Shown here piece by piece: positions 26,888 to 35,533 of a stretch of DNA of 64,000 bases (positions within the stretch are counted from its first letter, which is position 1; the number at the start of each line of letters is the position of its first letter). The notes beneath the pieces are model-generated. The model did no database searches. It was not told the DNA's origin and saw only the letters and a program-made list of their open reading frames with translations. The DNA lies in the NCBI GenBank assembly GCA_918797485.1, contig CAKKNE010000001.1, forward strand, positions 4,278,001 through 4,342,000, given 5' to 3'. Both the position numbers and the translations under genes were made by a program. The DNA is from Pelagomonas calceolata. Lineage: Eukaryota > Sar > Pelagophyceae > Pelagomonadales > Pelagomonadaceae.

Positions 26888-26950
26888 GCCCTCCACGCCG
26901 TCGAGCAGACGCGTCACGCGACCCCGGGGACACGAATTTTAACACGGAAA

Positions 26951-27319
26951 TTAAAGCGCGTTCGACACCTGGAGCCCCGGGAGGTCCTTGAAGTCCAGCG
27001 CGTCGAGCATGTCCTTCGTGTCCGGGTCGACCTCCACAAAGTCCTGGTCGATGGCCGAGACCTCGGGGACGAAGTCCATGCGTCGTTCGCGCTCCTCCTC
27101 CTGGAGCTTGAGCGAGATGCCGCGGACCGGGCCGCGCGCGATGCGCTTCATGAGGTGCGTCACGAAGCCCGCGATTTTGTTGCGCATGCGCTTCGACGGG
27201 ACGACGGCGACCTCGTCACAAATCCGCTTGTTCGTGTGGAAGTCGACGCCGAGCCGCGAGTAGTACTTCTCGACGATGACGCGCGCCGACTTCTTGACCG
27301 TCTTCGTGCGGACGCCCAT
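26951..27319 (-). CDS. RPS17: 40S ribosomal protein S17 (eS17)
   Basis: 122 residues, close to the family's usual ~130. [60 protein letters not shown] and [20 protein letters not shown] are near-textbook eS17 blocks. It belongs to the small ribosomal subunit. Intronless here. A TATA-like TCTATATAC (minus strand, 27349..27359) lies about 30 bases before the start codon, which fits a very short leader. Confidence 0.97.
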   Translation of the reverse strand: MGVRTKTVKKSARVIVEKYYSRLGVDFHTNKRICDEVAVVPSKRMRNKIAGFVTHLMKRIARGPVRGISLKLQEEERERRMDFVPEVSAIDQDFVEVDPDTKDMLDALDFKDLPGLQVSNAL

Positions 27320-27871
27320 CTTTGTATCTGGGTCGTCGCTTTACTCCCGATGTATATAGACCTGCGTGGACGGCGCGTTACTTTCATGCCTCGCGGCGGC
27401 AGCGTCTGTCTGTCTCTCTTTCTCTTCCCCTCTCCGATGCTGCCAGGTGCACCGGCCGCCGGCGCCGCTCCGGCCAGCGGGCCGCCGAGCGCTCGCACGA
27501 CGACGTCTCGGGCGGGCGGCGGCCAGAGGCTCCCGCCAGCGAGCCGTGAGTCTTCCAGCCGTCGGTGAGTGCTGTCGGTGCACGCTGACGCCGCGACGGC
27601 GTGGCAGGACCGGCAGATGGCGCCGCAGCCGCTTGTTTGGGCTGTGGCGAGCAAGCCATCAAGCTCAGCGATGCCAGCTCCGCCGGCTAAATCCTCGCGG
27701 CAGCGGCCACCCAGGGTCTCGGGAGGCTTCATAGTCAGTGTAAATTCGTCTCGGACGCCGTAAGGATGCCGTAATTTGCGGCTTTTAAGTCGTGCTTGCT
27801 AAAAATGGCGAGGGTTTGTAGACACACTAGAACCGAGTCTAGTAGGTTACAAGGAAGTCTCCAAAAAAACG
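27320..27871. promoter_or_regulatory. RPS17 promoter side and aquaporin 3' side; no gene seen
   Basis: 552 bases. It includes a TATA-like site at 27349..27359 and a half copy of the dyad motif (GTAGACACACTAG) at 27818..27830. Several long reading frames in 27360-27760 overlap in all phases and lack any family likeness. I treat them as chance in GC-rich DNA. Confidence 0.35.
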
Positions 27872-28642
27872 TTAAGCATCAGGCTTCGCGTGCAGCACCG
27901 ACTTGAACGCGGAAAACGCCGTCGACCCGACAATTGCCCCGAGCACGGGCCCCAGCGTATAAGTCCACGCCGGCGACGGCCCCAGCGCGGAAGAGGGCCC
28001 GGACGCGAGCAGCGTCACGAGCCGCGGCCCGACGTCCCGAGCCGGATTCATCCCGCAGCCGGACACGGGCCCCGTCACGAAGATGAGCAGGCCGACGATG
28101 GACCCAATTAAAAATGGTGCCGCTTGCGGCGGCGCCCCGAGCTCGGGATCTACAATAGCGTTGACGCCGAACAACAACGCCGCCGTCGAGCCGATCTCCG
28201 TCAAGAATAAAGCTCGGGTCCCGAGGAATTTGGGATTGTGCGCGACGCCGAAGGCGTTGCCCCACGCGGCGCTGCCCTCCGTCTTCTCAAGAGCCCGGAT
28301 ACCCGTCTTGTACATCCCAAAATTGCAGCAGGCCGCCAGGAAGGCGCCGACGGTCTGCGAGGCGGCGTAGCACAGGCCCTCGTCCGGCGAGCACGGGCCC
28401 GGCTTGCTTGTGGCCACGCAGGCCGCCGTCACGGCCGGGTTCAGGTGGGCACCTGACACACTACCCGTGGCGTAGACCCCGATCATCACACTCCCAGCAA
28501 AGGCCGAGGCGGCGATGGGCGGCCCTCCAGCGTACCTCGCCGCCGATACCGCCCCGCAGCCGCCGGCGACGATCGTGAACGTGCCGACGGCCTCGGCGGC
28601 GCATCTTGCGGCCAACGAGTACTTCGGCTTATCTTCAGCCAT
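27872..28642 (-). CDS. Aquaglyceroporin (MIP family)
   Basis: 256 residues, six helices. The two half-helix motifs are SGAHLNPAVT (NPA 68-70) and GCGMNPARDVGPR (NPA 199-201 followed by R202, D203). The Asp after the second NPA and the GlpF-like spacing point to a glycerol-permeable subtype. AAEAVGTFTIVAGGCGA at the N-terminus matches helix 1. Start is the ATG at 28642; upstream codons look like leader. An introner core (CGCGTCGATGGCGT, 28662..28675) lies about 20 bases upstream, perhaps from a 5'-UTR intron. Confidence 0.92.
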   Translation of the reverse strand: MAEDKPKYSLAARCAAEAVGTFTIVAGGCGAVSAARYAGGPPIAASAFAGSVMIGVYATGSVSGAHLNPAVTAACVATSKPGPCSPDEGLCYAASQTVGAFLAACCNFGMYKTGIRALEKTEGSAAWGNAFGVAHNPKFLGTRALFLTEIGSTAALLFGVNAIVDPELGAPPQAAPFLIGSIVGLLIFVTGPVSGCGMNPARDVGPRLVTLLASGPSSALGPSPAWTYTLGPVLGAIVGSTAFSAFKSVLHAKPDA

Positions 28643-28851
28643 CGTATACTTGTTCGTGCGCCGCGTCGATGGCGTCGGCGTGGACTTTAATGTCACTCCA
28701 AGCTGTGTTGTGTGGCTTGGCTGCGCCCCTAGGCTACAGCGCTGTAATAGATCGCCGGGGATGGATAGTAGGCGTCCTACAGCTGCCTCAAACGTGACAA
28801 ACAGCTCACGAGACGCGCTTCAAAGCTGATTCTGGATCCCGGGCGCTCTTT

Positions 28852-28875
28852 CTAGTGTGTTACATGCACGCTAGC
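28852..28875 (-). promoter_or_regulatory. Recurrent CTAG dyad motif, copy e
   Basis: CTAGTGTGTTAC, ATGCA, CGCTAGC. It lies almost exactly midway in the 449-base divergent region between aquaporin (start 28642) and the nucleotidyltransferase (start 29092): 210 and 217 bases away. No gene is visible in the rest of this gap. Confidence 0.65.
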
Positions 28876-29091
28876 ACCTGGTTTGAGCCGGCGCCCATCT
28901 TTAGCAGCGTTCAGTGGCTCACAGCTACCCTAATACAACGCCTGAGGCCAGCTGAATGACGCCTCTTGCCGTCCGGACAATCTAAACGCGATAGGCCCGC
29001 TGCAGCCAGAGCCACAGCCTGAGCCACAGCAGCCTGGATTTGAGAGCTCAAACCAGCTAGCGTGTAGCGTGGACCATTGGGGGCGGCGGTC

Positions 29092-30180
29092 ATGGCCCAG
29101 GACGACGCCGAACCAATAACCGAGCGCGCATTAACGCGCGTCCTGGGCTACGTCGACCCGGTAGCGCACGCCCTGGCGACGAAAGCCGCCGCGCGCGACG
29201 AAACCACCATCGCCGCCGCCCTGAAGAACGTGCTCGGGCCCGAGGCCGCGCGGGCGGTGCAGGAGGCGGTGCAGGCGCGCCAGGGGCCCTCCGATGACGA
29301 GTCCTCGTCGGACGACGAGCAGATAGACGCGCCGGCCTGGGCGTCCCAGCGGGATTTAGATGAGGCCGTCGCGGCCTTCGACGCCTGGGTTCAGCCTGAT
29401 GAAACCGAGCGACGCCGGGCGGACGACCTCTTCGCACGCATCACGCAAACAATAAACGAAGTGGACCCCTTCGCGCGCGTCGAATTGCGGGGCAGCCGCG
29501 CGAGCGGCTGCGCGTTGTTTGATGCGGATGTCGATGTGGTTGTGGAGGTAATGCTGACCCTCGAGGCCGTCGCCGAGGCGTTGGGAGAGGCGGAATGGAG
29601 TCGGGGCGCCGAACTGATCCGGGCGCGCGTGCCCATCGTCACGGGCAAGGACGCTTCAACAAACCTCGCGTTCGACGTCGCCACGACCCAGGACGCGGCG
29701 CGCCAGGCCGCGCACGCCTACGGCAGCGATTTGAATGATGCGTCGTTCGCGCAACACCGGCCGCCGCACTTCGCCTCGACCGTACGGCTCTGCAAAGTTG
29801 TGTTAAGGCAGACCGGCCTCGGCGGCGCCTACGGCGGTGGGCTCGGCTCCTTCGCGCTGTGCGCGCTGGTCTTTGACATCCTGCGGCGCGCGTCGCACGG
29901 GACGCCGGGCAGCGCCGCGCTCGGTGCGTTGCGGGGCCTCGGGTCCGTGCACACGTACGGGCGGCCTGTACACCTCGGCGCCGCAGTTGTCGACGTGAAT
30001 CTGGACGACCCGGCGGCCCTCGCAGCGGCGTTTGCGCGCGCCGCCGATGCGCCGACGCTCGGCGCCATGCTCGACGTACCCGGGCTCGCGCGGACGCGCC
30101 GGCGCTTCCGCCGGCGGGGCGACGACCGCGCGTCTGCCGCGCCCCGTCCCGATCGCGGGGTGAAACGACCGCGCGCGTAG
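29092..30180 (+). CDS. TRF4/PAPD-type noncanonical poly(A) or uridylyl transferase
   Basis: 362 residues. The nucleotidyltransferase core is VELRGSRASGCALFDADVDVVV: GS at 134-135 and catalytic Asp residues among D144, D146 and D148. The third acid is in NLAFDVAT (D195). The central domain follows, with LRQTGLGGAYGGGLGSFALC matching the family GGLGSYALT block. These enzymes tail nuclear RNAs for exosome decay (TRAMP) or oligouridylate RNA. The C-terminus ends in a basic RRRFRRRGDD..GVKRPRA, fit for a nuclear signal. The first true ATG is at 29092. A MYND-like finger is encoded just past the stop and may be an extra exon. Confidence 0.8.
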   Translation: MAQDDAEPITERALTRVLGYVDPVAHALATKAAARDETTIAAALKNVLGPEAARAVQEAVQARQGPSDDESSSDDEQIDAPAWASQRDLDEAVAAFDAWVQPDETERRRADDLFARITQTINEVDPFARVELRGSRASGCALFDADVDVVVEVMLTLEAVAEALGEAEWSRGAELIRARVPIVTGKDASTNLAFDVATTQDAARQAAHAYGSDLNDASFAQHRPPHFASTVRLCKVVLRQTGLGGAYGGGLGSFALCALVFDILRRASHGTPGSAALGALRGLGSVHTYGRPVHLGAAVVDVNLDDPAALAAAFARAADAPTLGAMLDVPGLARTRRRFRRRGDDRASAAPRPDRGVKRPRA

Positions 30181-30383
30181 GTGTGACGGCGGCGAGGGCC
30201 TGCTTCGCGTGCGCGACATGCGAGAAGTGCGGCCAGCGGTACTGCTCGCCGCTCTGCCGCGACCGCGCGTTCCTCGCGCACGCGGCCGCGTGCGGGGGCT
30301 TGACGACGTCGACGGCGTGCCCGGTGTGCGAGCAGGAGCTGCGGCCGTGCTCGATGTGCGCGCTCCGCGCCTCCTCTGTGTGA
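30181..30383 (+). CDS. MYND-like zinc finger, possibly a C-terminal exon
   Basis: The frame downstream of the nucleotidyltransferase stop has no ATG start but encodes CFACATCEKCGQRYCSPLCR, then FLAHAAACGG and CPVCEQELRPCSMC. This is the C-x2-C...YCS..C...H...C pattern of a MYND finger plus a second cysteine cluster. Splicing from GTCCCG near 30146 to CGTAG at 30180 would read through in frame as A-P-R-V-T-A, but that intron would be only about 35 bases, which is short. Either an alternative exon or a decaying domain. Confidence 0.45.
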
Positions 30384-30550
30384 TTTTGTAACGACATGTT
30401 TGTAAGGATCCCTCCTGAACCCACACGATACCGACGGACGATCGATGCGTCCGGCGCTACCTAGATTAGACGATGTTACGGTGCTAGGACTAGTGGGCGG
30501 GGCCCCTGGGGGGGGGGGCACCGCGCGTCGCTGATTCGGCGCTACCTAGG

Positions 30551-30572
30551 TAGCGGTCTGTAAAGACACTAG
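30551..30572 (+). promoter_or_regulatory. Recurrent CTAG dyad motif, copy j
   Basis: TAGCGG, TCT, GTAAAGACACTAG. It differs from the consensus by one inserted A and the lost first bases. It is 236 bases 5' of the sulfotransferase-like gene. The remaining 30384-30807 gap holds a G run (about 9 G at 30510) and no gene. Confidence 0.55.
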
Positions 30573-30807
30573 AAGCATCTCACTGCTCGACGCGTAGAGC
30601 TACGGCGCCGCTTCAGGACCTGCACGCGTGCTCTGGCGCAGCGTCTCCCATCTATTCGTACCGTCTACGGACCCGTGCGGTACGGCTGGCGACCGCTGGG
30701 CAGCCGTGCGCTCTGGCAGCCTGTCAATCTTGTGGCAGCCCCAATTGATCGACATGGTGCGACTGCGAAGACTGCGTTTGCAACATTGACAGCGCTGAAC
30801 ACCGAAG

Positions 30808-31746
30808 ATGTTTAGACGCGCGTCGCTCCTGCTCGCTGGCGCAGCAGCAGCGCCACCTTGGTCGGCGTGGGACGCATGCGCCGCGACGTACGCCCGCAGC
30901 GTCGCGGCCATCTTCCCGCGCCATACCACAAACGAAATACTAACAAAGCTCCCACCACCGACGACCAACCACCCGCCTGCTTCCGACCGAACGCCGCTCG
31001 TGCTCCTTGCGCCGGGCTCCAGCGGCACGGCGTCGCTCTGGTGGGCAAGCGCCATGCTAAACCTCACGTCTAAGCACCACAAGGACGTCTGGCTGAGGGG
31101 CGGTCGCTGCGGAGCGCGCGTGCGGAACCGCGACAAAAGTTACAAGCCAAAATTGCTGTTCACAAAGGGCTGCGGGGGACGAGGCTGCGAGTTTGTAGCT
31201 GATTGGCCCGCGCAAGTCTCCCTATCAACCTACTGGTCCCTCGCACCAGCCGCGCGCTTCATCATGATAGACTTCGACGCCGACAACTGGCGCGCCACGC
31301 GGCTCACGTTCCGAGGCGGGTGGTGTACTAACGCTAAGAGGCCGGACTGCCGCGTTCCGCTTGCCTTCGACGCCGACGACGCGTGGCATGACACGGCGGT
31401 CGCCGTCGCGACTGCGAACCAGACGGCCGCCGCCGCGGCCGCGCTCAAGGCGTTCCTCCGATGCGTCGTTCCGCCGTCTCAGCTCCTGTGGCTGAATTGG
31501 CAGATGCCGACTCCCACGTTGTGGGCGCGACTCAGCGAATTCGCGCGCGTCCCGTTACCGCCGACGCTCGACACGACGTACTTCCCCCGGAGCCGCACCG
31601 TCGACAACCAAAAGAGCTGTGCCTTCAACCGCGGTTCGTGCAAGGACGCGCTGGCGTGCGTCATGTGGGACGCGTGCGCGGGCGTGTGCCACGGTCGCTG
31701 CTCGACGTCGAGGATTCCAGAATTCGAATGTAGTAACTTGTTGTGA
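30808..31746 (+). CDS. Secretory-route sulfotransferase-like protein
   Basis: 312 residues with a hydrophobic start (MFRRASLLLAGAAAAPPWSA). TPLVLLAPGSSGTASLWWAS resembles the 5'-PAPS-binding P-loop region of sulfotransferases. Then DWPAQVSLSTYWSLAPAARFIMIDFDADNWRATR matches the 'P.AKFI...R.P.D.W' block, with the usual Arg replaced by Asp. The C-terminus has several cysteines (CAFNRGSCKDALACVMWDAC). Distant family likeness only, so activity is uncertain. It is followed after six bases by the convergent lipase-like gene. Confidence 0.5.
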   Translation: MFRRASLLLAGAAAAPPWSAWDACAATYARSVAAIFPRHTTNEILTKLPPPTTNHPPASDRTPLVLLAPGSSGTASLWWASAMLNLTSKHHKDVWLRGGRCGARVRNRDKSYKPKLLFTKGCGGRGCEFVADWPAQVSLSTYWSLAPAARFIMIDFDADNWRATRLTFRGGWCTNAKRPDCRVPLAFDADDAWHDTAVAVATANQTAAAAAALKAFLRCVVPPSQLLWLNWQMPTPTLWARLSEFARVPLPPTLDTTYFPRSRTVDNQKSCAFNRGSCKDALACVMWDACAGVCHGRCSTSRIPEFECSNLL

Positions 31747-31752
31747 ACAACC

Positions 31753-33156
31753 TTAGATCCTATCTAAAGCCGAGATGTAGGCGTCCAGCGTCGCGTGCGC
31801 GAGCATGCTCTTCGACAGCAGCACGTCGTTCAGCTGCCAGAGGAGCTCCTCGCGCGCGCGGCCCGCGCCGCCCCGATACACGCCGACGGCGCCGTCCGCC
31901 CGCGGCTTCAGGAAGAACACGTCGCCCGGCAAGCGCAGCTCGTCGTCGTCCGTGAGCTTAGTCCGCTGCTCGTCCGTCACGGCGCGGCCCGCGGCGCCCA
32001 TGCCCTGCTCGAAGGCCGAGCCTGCTAGAGCCGCACCCAGTCGCACCGCGCCCAACGCCCCGCCCGCCGACGCCGGCAGGAACCGCCTCAATCGCTTCCG
32101 CAGCCGCCGCAGCGCCGACGGCGAGCACCTGCCGATACAGTCGTCTCCCAAAAGTACCGTGGTGCACCGCGCGCGGCGCGGGTCCCAGCTTCGAGCTGCT
32201 TTTGCCGATAAACAAGGCGCGCAGCCGACGCTCACGCACCGGATTTTTTGGGAAGGAAAGGGCGGCGGCCGCGGCGGCTCGCGCTTCTGGGCGAGGTTGA
32301 GGTCCCCGAGCTGCTGCTGCGGCTTCTTTGGTGGAGTAGGTGGCCGCCTTACAACACCACTCAAGAGAGACGCCGCCAACGCCGCGACGGCGCCGCCGCC
32401 GCCGTGGCCCACCAATACGACCTCGGTGCCGTTTTTCAGCGATGATAGCGTTTTCTGGAGACTGTCAACGACGTCCTCGGCGAGTTCTAGTAACGCGGCG
32501 GACGCGCGCGCCCGTTGAAAGTCCGGCGTGACAATATCACAAGCATCCGCGTCCAGCGCGGTCACGAGTTTGGTGGCGCCGCTCCGCCAGTGGATCGAGA
32601 TAACACACCTCGCGTCTTCCTCGACGACACACACCTCGCAGGCGCCTTGCGACGTCTCTACAATATCACCTTCCGGCGCTCGTCGGCAGAGCTCGCACGC
32701 TTCTAAGGCCTCGAGCGCCATGCGCGCCCGGCACGCCGCCGACGCGCGCTTTTTTAGGGCTCTAGGACCTCGCCCCGCCACGTCGCGTGCAGCGGCGACG
32801 CGCTCCGCCACCGTCGCCCCTGACGCCGCGCTCGCCCCCATCTTGATGGCGTGGTGCGTCGCGCCGTCCACGAACTTCACGGTTTTGGTGGACGTCGACA
32901 GCGCCAGCAACGCTCGCCGCACGCGCTTCGGACCCTTTTCGCCTAATTCAGGCGCTTCGCAGAGGAAGGCCGCGAGCGCGGAGAAGGGGTGCTCGAGCTC
33001 CTCCGTGGCGAAGAGCTTACGGCTTGTGAGCGTGCTGCCGCCTCGCGCGCCGCCGAGCCAGCGCGTGGCGTCTGCTCGGATCGACGGCGCGCCGCCGCCG
33101 AGCCGCCGCGTGGCGTCTGCTGCTGCAAGCGCCAGGAGCAGAGTGCTGGGCCGCAT
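31753..33156 (-). CDS. Lipase class 3-like protein lacking the nucleophile serine
   Basis: 467 residues. The ATG at 33156 gives a signal-like start (MRPSTLLLALAAADA). The alpha/beta-hydrolase lipase-3/DAG-lipase pattern is visible: CVISIHWRSGATKLVTALDA, a helix with ALLELAEDVVDSLQKTL, then EVVLVGHGGGGAVAALAASL. The elbow normally reads GHSLGG; here position 252 is Gly, so the nucleophile is missing. Downstream VSVGCAPCLSAKAA and TTVLLGDDCIGRCSP match the second half, including the catalytic-Asp region. The protein probably binds rather than hydrolyses lipid, by inference. Confidence 0.68.
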   Translation of the reverse strand: MRPSTLLLALAAADATRRLGGGAPSIRADATRWLGGARGGSTLTSRKLFATEELEHPFSALAAFLCEAPELGEKGPKRVRRALLALSTSTKTVKFVDGATHHAIKMGASAASGATVAERVAAARDVAGRGPRALKKRASAACRARMALEALEACELCRRAPEGDIVETSQGACEVCVVEEDARCVISIHWRSGATKLVTALDADACDIVTPDFQRARASAALLELAEDVVDSLQKTLSSLKNGTEVVLVGHGGGGAVAALAASLLSGVVRRPPTPPKKPQQQLGDLNLAQKREPPRPPPFPSQKIRCVSVGCAPCLSAKAARSWDPRRARCTTVLLGDDCIGRCSPSALRRLRKRLRRFLPASAGGALGAVRLGAALAGSAFEQGMGAAGRAVTDEQRTKLTDDDELRLPGDVFFLKPRADGAVGVYRGGAGRAREELLWQLNDVLLSKSMLAHATLDAYISALDRI

Positions 33157-33280
33157 TGTTGCCGCGTTGCGATGGGCTCCGGTGGTCGCTGGCCAGTAAG
33201 TGATCACTTAACAGCTACTATCTGATAGATGCGCGCAATAGCGGCTCAACAGGCGCCGCGTTTGCCCGGACTTGCTTGCT

Positions 33281-33304
33281 GCTAGTGTGTTACAGGACGC
33301 TAGC
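33281..33304 (-). promoter_or_regulatory. Recurrent CTAG dyad motif, copy f
   Basis: GCTAGTGTGTTAC, AGGA, CGCTAGC. It lies in the divergent promoter between the lipase-like gene (start 33156) and an ankyrin gene (start 33346). Confidence 0.65.
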
Positions 33305-33345
33305 CCGCTTTTTGCGCGGCCGAGGCTTAAAAAACGGTCGCATAG

Positions 33346-34509
33346 ATGGCCAGAGCCGGCCGCCGGGCGCGCCAGCGCGCGCGCGCATTGGCTTCTCGAA
33401 GGCTGGCCCAGCAGCGTGCTGAGCAGCGCGGCGCGAAGCGTGAACGCCTGGAGCGTGCCCGGCGGCGTCGACAGGAACTGATCCGTCGCCACGGTCCGCT
33501 AGGGCCTGTTCTCCAGAGGCTGGATGATGACTCCGACTCGTCCTCGAGCTCTGGCGACTCGTCCTCCGACGAATCCTCCGACGACGACAGCCGCGTCGAC
33601 GAGCAAGCATTATCACCGACTGCGATCTTCAACGCGTATGCGTCTACCGGGCGCTATAGAAGACTTGTCGATTATCTGCGGCGCAATCCCAGCAAGATGA
33701 GACTTCTCGAGGGCAGTCTACTTAATGCAAGCCAAGGTCCTGGCTGGGTGGGGCTTGCGACCCAATTCAACGAATTCGGACAAACGATGTTGCACCACGC
33801 GGCTCAACTGGAAGATCCAGCGATTGCTTCGATGCTGCTGCGGTACGGTGCTGACCCGAATGCAAGCGAAGAAGGAGATTCAACGCCGTTGCATTACGCG
33901 GCTGAGACCAGCTCCTATCGAACCTTGGCATGCTTGCTGGATAACGGTGCGGAAGTTGATGCGCAAGATGACATGGGAGCCACTCCGCTTATGTTGGCTG
34001 CTGAAGAGAACAGCCGGGAATGTTGCGTCGCGCTCATCGCGGCAGGCGCCAATGTCCACTACGAGGACGAGGACGCGGCCTCGGCTTTGTTCTACGCCGC
34101 GACCGAGCACAAACATCCCCGGTGCATCGTCCCACTCCTGGATGCGGGCGCGGAAGCCTCGGTCGACATACTGCAGGGGACGGTGCACGATGGCAGCCCG
34201 CGTGGGCTCCATCCGCTCCTACGCGTACCCCCTGCGACTGACGCAAACTTCAATATGCGGCGGTTCATCGACTCCAGGCGGTTGATTTTGGGTAACCGAC
34301 GTCACAGCTGGGTAACCTACGACCCCAAGGCGATGCGAGTGAACTTGCCCTACCTCGAACGAGTCTTTGCAGCGGGCGGTATATTTCTCTACGAACGCGA
34401 CGAGCGGCGCAGGCTTGTGAGTCTTCTCCGGCGTCACGTCGCCCCGCGCGCGCCCGACGACGTCCTCCACGTCATCATGTCGTTCTGGGGTCATCCGGGA
34501 AGCTACTAA
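33346..34509 (+). CDS. Ankyrin-repeat protein
   Basis: 387 residues. It has an Arg/Ala-rich basic N-terminus and an acidic serine run (DDDSDSSSSSGDSSSDESSD). Ankyrin repeats follow: FGQTMLHHAAQLEDPAIASM-LLRYGADPNAS, DSTPLHYAAETSSYRTLACL-LDNGAEVDAQD, GATPLMLAAEENSRECCVAL-IAAGANVHYED, ALFYAATEHKHPRCIVPLLD. The C-terminal RRRLVSLLRRHVAPRAPDDV then LHVIMSFWG resembles the end of the ankyrin protein at 18666. Function unknown; ankyrins mediate protein binding. Confidence 0.8.
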   Translation: MARAGRRARQRARALASRRLAQQRAEQRGAKRERLERARRRRQELIRRHGPLGPVLQRLDDDSDSSSSSGDSSSDESSDDDSRVDEQALSPTAIFNAYASTGRYRRLVDYLRRNPSKMRLLEGSLLNASQGPGWVGLATQFNEFGQTMLHHAAQLEDPAIASMLLRYGADPNASEEGDSTPLHYAAETSSYRTLACLLDNGAEVDAQDDMGATPLMLAAEENSRECCVALIAAGANVHYEDEDAASALFYAATEHKHPRCIVPLLDAGAEASVDILQGTVHDGSPRGLHPLLRVPPATDANFNMRRFIDSRRLILGNRRHSWVTYDPKAMRVNLPYLERVFAAGGIFLYERDERRRLVSLLRRHVAPRAPDDVLHVIMSFWGHPGSY

Positions 34510-34647
34510 GTATCTGTTCTATGTGACAAGAGACTTGATTTCCGCGCCGCACCCCGCACCACTTCAAAATCCGACGCGTTGCCGGCCGGGCTGCGACGCT
34601 GCCGACGCGACGCGACGACGACGTAAAGGCAGCCCAACAACACAACC

Positions 34648-35532
34648 ATGGTCCTCCTCCCCAGCAGCGCCGCCGCGACGGCGAAAGCCAAGGCCTGGGT
34701 CGCCCAGCAGCTCCAGACGGACTCATATACCACCAATCAATCGACGGGCAGCCGCGCCGCGCGCCTCTCGGAAATCGAGAAGCTGGCCATTGACGTGGCG
34801 GACCTCGAGAAGCAGGTCCAACAAGCTAGAAAGCGCGCGGACTACGCCCGGCGCGCGCGCGCGGGCACGCGCACGAAGGCCAAGGCCGCCGCGCGCATGC
34901 CCCACGACGCTCCTCCACCTCCGCCGCGGCGCCGCCGTTCCGAGGAGGAGGACGACGACGCGTTCGACGAGATGCAGAGCGGTCTCGATTCACTGAGGGA
35001 GAAGCGCGACAAGGCGCGGCAGCGGGAACTCAAGGCCGAAGCGCAGACCAAGCAGGCCGAACTAGAACTGGCCAAGTGCCTCGAAACCTTAGAGAGAGCG
35101 GCGCAGCGCCGGTCGGCGGCGCGGCGCGGGGAAGATGAAGGCGCGCCCTGGGTCGCGGCGGCGCAGGCCGAGCGCGACGCCTTCGAGAGCGTGCAGCGGA
35201 TGGCGGCGGCGCTGCCTGGTAATAGAGGTCCTGGCGCGGCGGACGTTGCGGAACTGCGGGACCGCGTGCGGAAGCAGAAGGACCAATGCCGGGCGCTGCG
35301 AAAACGGGCGTCCTCTAAAAGACGCCTCGCCGAGGCCTGGCGCGACGACGCGCAGCTCCACGCGAAGTGCGCGCTGGATGCCGCCGCGCGGCGCGACGCG
35401 CACGATTTAGGAAGGGCGTCGCGCCTGGCGCGGTCGGCGGTCCGCGCGGAGAGACATGTCGCGGAGGCGGAGACGCGCGAGGAGGCCTTCGCCCGACGCG
35501 CGGCGTTCGCCTCGGAGTTCAAAACAGAGTAA
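34648..35532 (+). CDS. Coiled-coil protein of unknown function
   Basis: 294 residues, largely predicted coiled coil: SEIEKLAIDVADLEKQVQQA, DSLREKRDKARQRELKAEAQ, LELAKCLETLERAAQRR and VAELRDRVRKQKDQCRALRK. A proline run (DAPPPPPRRRRSEEEDDD) lies near residue 95. No catalytic family is recognised. It ends one base before the stop of the convergent beta-propeller gene. Confidence 0.6.
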   Translation: MVLLPSSAAATAKAKAWVAQQLQTDSYTTNQSTGSRAARLSEIEKLAIDVADLEKQVQQARKRADYARRARAGTRTKAKAAARMPHDAPPPPPRRRRSEEEDDDAFDEMQSGLDSLREKRDKARQRELKAEAQTKQAELELAKCLETLERAAQRRSAARRGEDEGAPWVAAAQAERDAFESVQRMAAALPGNRGPGAADVAELRDRVRKQKDQCRALRKRASSKRRLAEAWRDDAQLHAKCALDAAARRDAHDLGRASRLARSAVRAERHVAEAETREEAFARRAAFASEFKTE

Positions 35533-35533
35533 C

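Noticed and set aside
27160-27763. Several overlapping frames in the RPS17 upstream gap, both strands
   Set aside because: Open in many phases at once, no start context or family likeness; treated as chance.
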